Assembly (NCBI GenBank): GCA_038528605.1 | Contig: JBCBEP010000175.1 | Coordinates: forward strand, 1-5,793 | DNA: 5,793 nucleotides | Origin: Thermohalobaculum sp038528605 | GTDB taxonomy: Bacteria > Pseudomonadota > Alphaproteobacteria > Rhodobacterales > Rhodobacteraceae | Direction: 5' to 3' | In this document: positions 5,276-5,793 of the stretch, one piece after another | How the letters are laid out: each line of letters begins with the position of its first letter | Numbering within the stretch: position 1 is the stretch's first letter | Notes under the pieces: model-generated | Seen by the model: only the letters and a program-made list of their open reading frames with translations | The model's database searches: none | What the model was told of the DNA's origin: nothing | Translations under genes and position numbers: made by a program

Positions 5276-5793
5276 CTAGACCTGCCGCACCCGCGGCGCT
5301 GCCGCCGCCCGTTCCGGCGGCGGCGCCACGATCAGCTCCGTCATCGCCCAGACGAGGGCGTCGAGCCGGTCGGGGCTCTTGGAACCCGTCCCGTCGAAGC
5401 GGCACATCTGCCGTTCGAGATCCGGGAAGGCGCCCACATGATGCACCCGCCCCTGCTCGTAGAGCGCGGCAACCGGCTCGGCGCGGAGCGTCTTGCCCCG
5501 CGTCGCCCGCACCTCGCGCATCGGCACCGCGGGCGCCACCTGCGCCAGAACCTCGCGCACCATCTCGCCGCCCTGGTTGACCTCCGCCACCAGCCGGTCG
5601 GCCCCCCAGCGCTCGAGCGCCGCCACCGCGGCCCGCGCCCAGCCATGGGGCCCCTGGCCGGAGACTGTCGCGTCCTCCAGCACATAGGCCCGCCAGTCCG
5701 AGGGCCGGCCCGCCATCGTCACGCCGGCGACGACGATGCCGCAGTCATCCGCCTTCGCGCCGCTCGTCGCCGGCGGGTCCACCGCCACCACGA
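5276..5793 (-). CDS. terL: Terminase large subunit, C-terminal nuclease domain (cut by window edge)
   Basis: The frame enters from the right edge and runs 172 codons to a TAG at 5278-5276; the N-terminal ATPase half lies outside. Counting the GTG at 5791 as residue 1, the visible part starts with VAVDPP. Its Asp5 is the first metal-binding acid of the RNase H-like terminase nuclease. The second is likely Glu70 in LVAEVNQGGEMV (67-78), and the third is Asp141 or Asp144 in SPDRLDALVWAMTEL (139-153). Between them are CGIVVAGVTMAGR and the block VRATRGKTLRAEPVAALYEQGRVHHVG. The order and spacing are typical of TerL proteins of GTAs and HK97-like phages, which cut DNA into head-sized pieces. The GTG at 5791 is internal, not a start. 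The C-terminus is Ala/Pro/Arg-rich. A hairpin repeat separates it from the portal gene. Confidence 0.95.
   Translation of the reverse strand, partial: VVAVDPPATSGAKADDCGIVVAGVTMAGRPSDWRAYVLEDATVSGQGPHGWARAAVAALERWGADRLVAEVNQGGEMVREVLAQVAPAVPMREVRATRGKTLRAEPVAALYEQGRVHHVGAFPDLERQMCRFDGTGSKSPDRLDALVWAMTELIVAPPPERAAAAPRVRQV

Noticed and set aside
1..5793. Hidden cargo such as a defence gene, toxin-antitoxin pair, tRNA or CRISPR array
   Set aside because: Every stretch is accounted for by GTA structural genes or short gaps of 139 bases or less, and none of the gaps shows tRNA folds, spaced direct repeats or a separate coding frame.

Overview
The whole window reads on the minus strand as the head and head-tail-joining part of a gene transfer agent (GTA) cluster of the Rhodobacterales type. 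RcGTA of Rhodobacter capsulatus is the best-known example. The DNA is very GC-rich, with G or C at most third codon positions. The proteins are rich in Ala, Gly, Arg and Leu, which fits an alphaproteobacterium of the Rhodobacteraceae group. The species cannot be told from the sequence.

In transcription order (right to left) the genes are: the C-terminal nuclease half of the large terminase (cut by the right edge), portal protein, prohead protease, HK97-fold major capsid protein, phiE125 gp8-like head-tail connector (gp6), head-closure/adaptor (gp7), DUF3168-type tail terminator (gp8), TP901-1-like major tail protein (gp9), and the first 79 codons of the GTA gp10-like protein (cut by the left edge). 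This matches the RcGTA order g2-g3-g4-g5-g6-g7-g8-g9-g10, except that no g3.5 gene lies between portal and protease. The genes would package DNA (terminase, portal), build and mature the head (protease, capsid), and seal it and join it to the tail (gp6-gp8 onto the gp9 tube).

The genes are packed closely. Portal/protease, gp6/gp7, gp7/gp8 and gp9/gp10 overlap by 8, 1, 4 and 1 bases, which suggests translational coupling. Three longer gaps stand out. The 100-base gap between terminase and portal holds two adjacent perfect hairpins that look like a dispersed intergenic repeat. The 139-base gap after the capsid gene holds a strong GC-rich hairpin followed by a T-rich run, a likely terminator or attenuator. 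The 67-base gap between protease and capsid holds the capsid ribosome binding site and a weak 5-bp hairpin.

I see no tRNA, rRNA, CRISPR array, IS element, integrase, cargo gene, or convincing plus-strand gene. The long plus-strand reading frames are high-GC shadows. All complete genes appear intact. I found no undescribed system here; the points worth checking are the intergenic elements and the missing g3.5.
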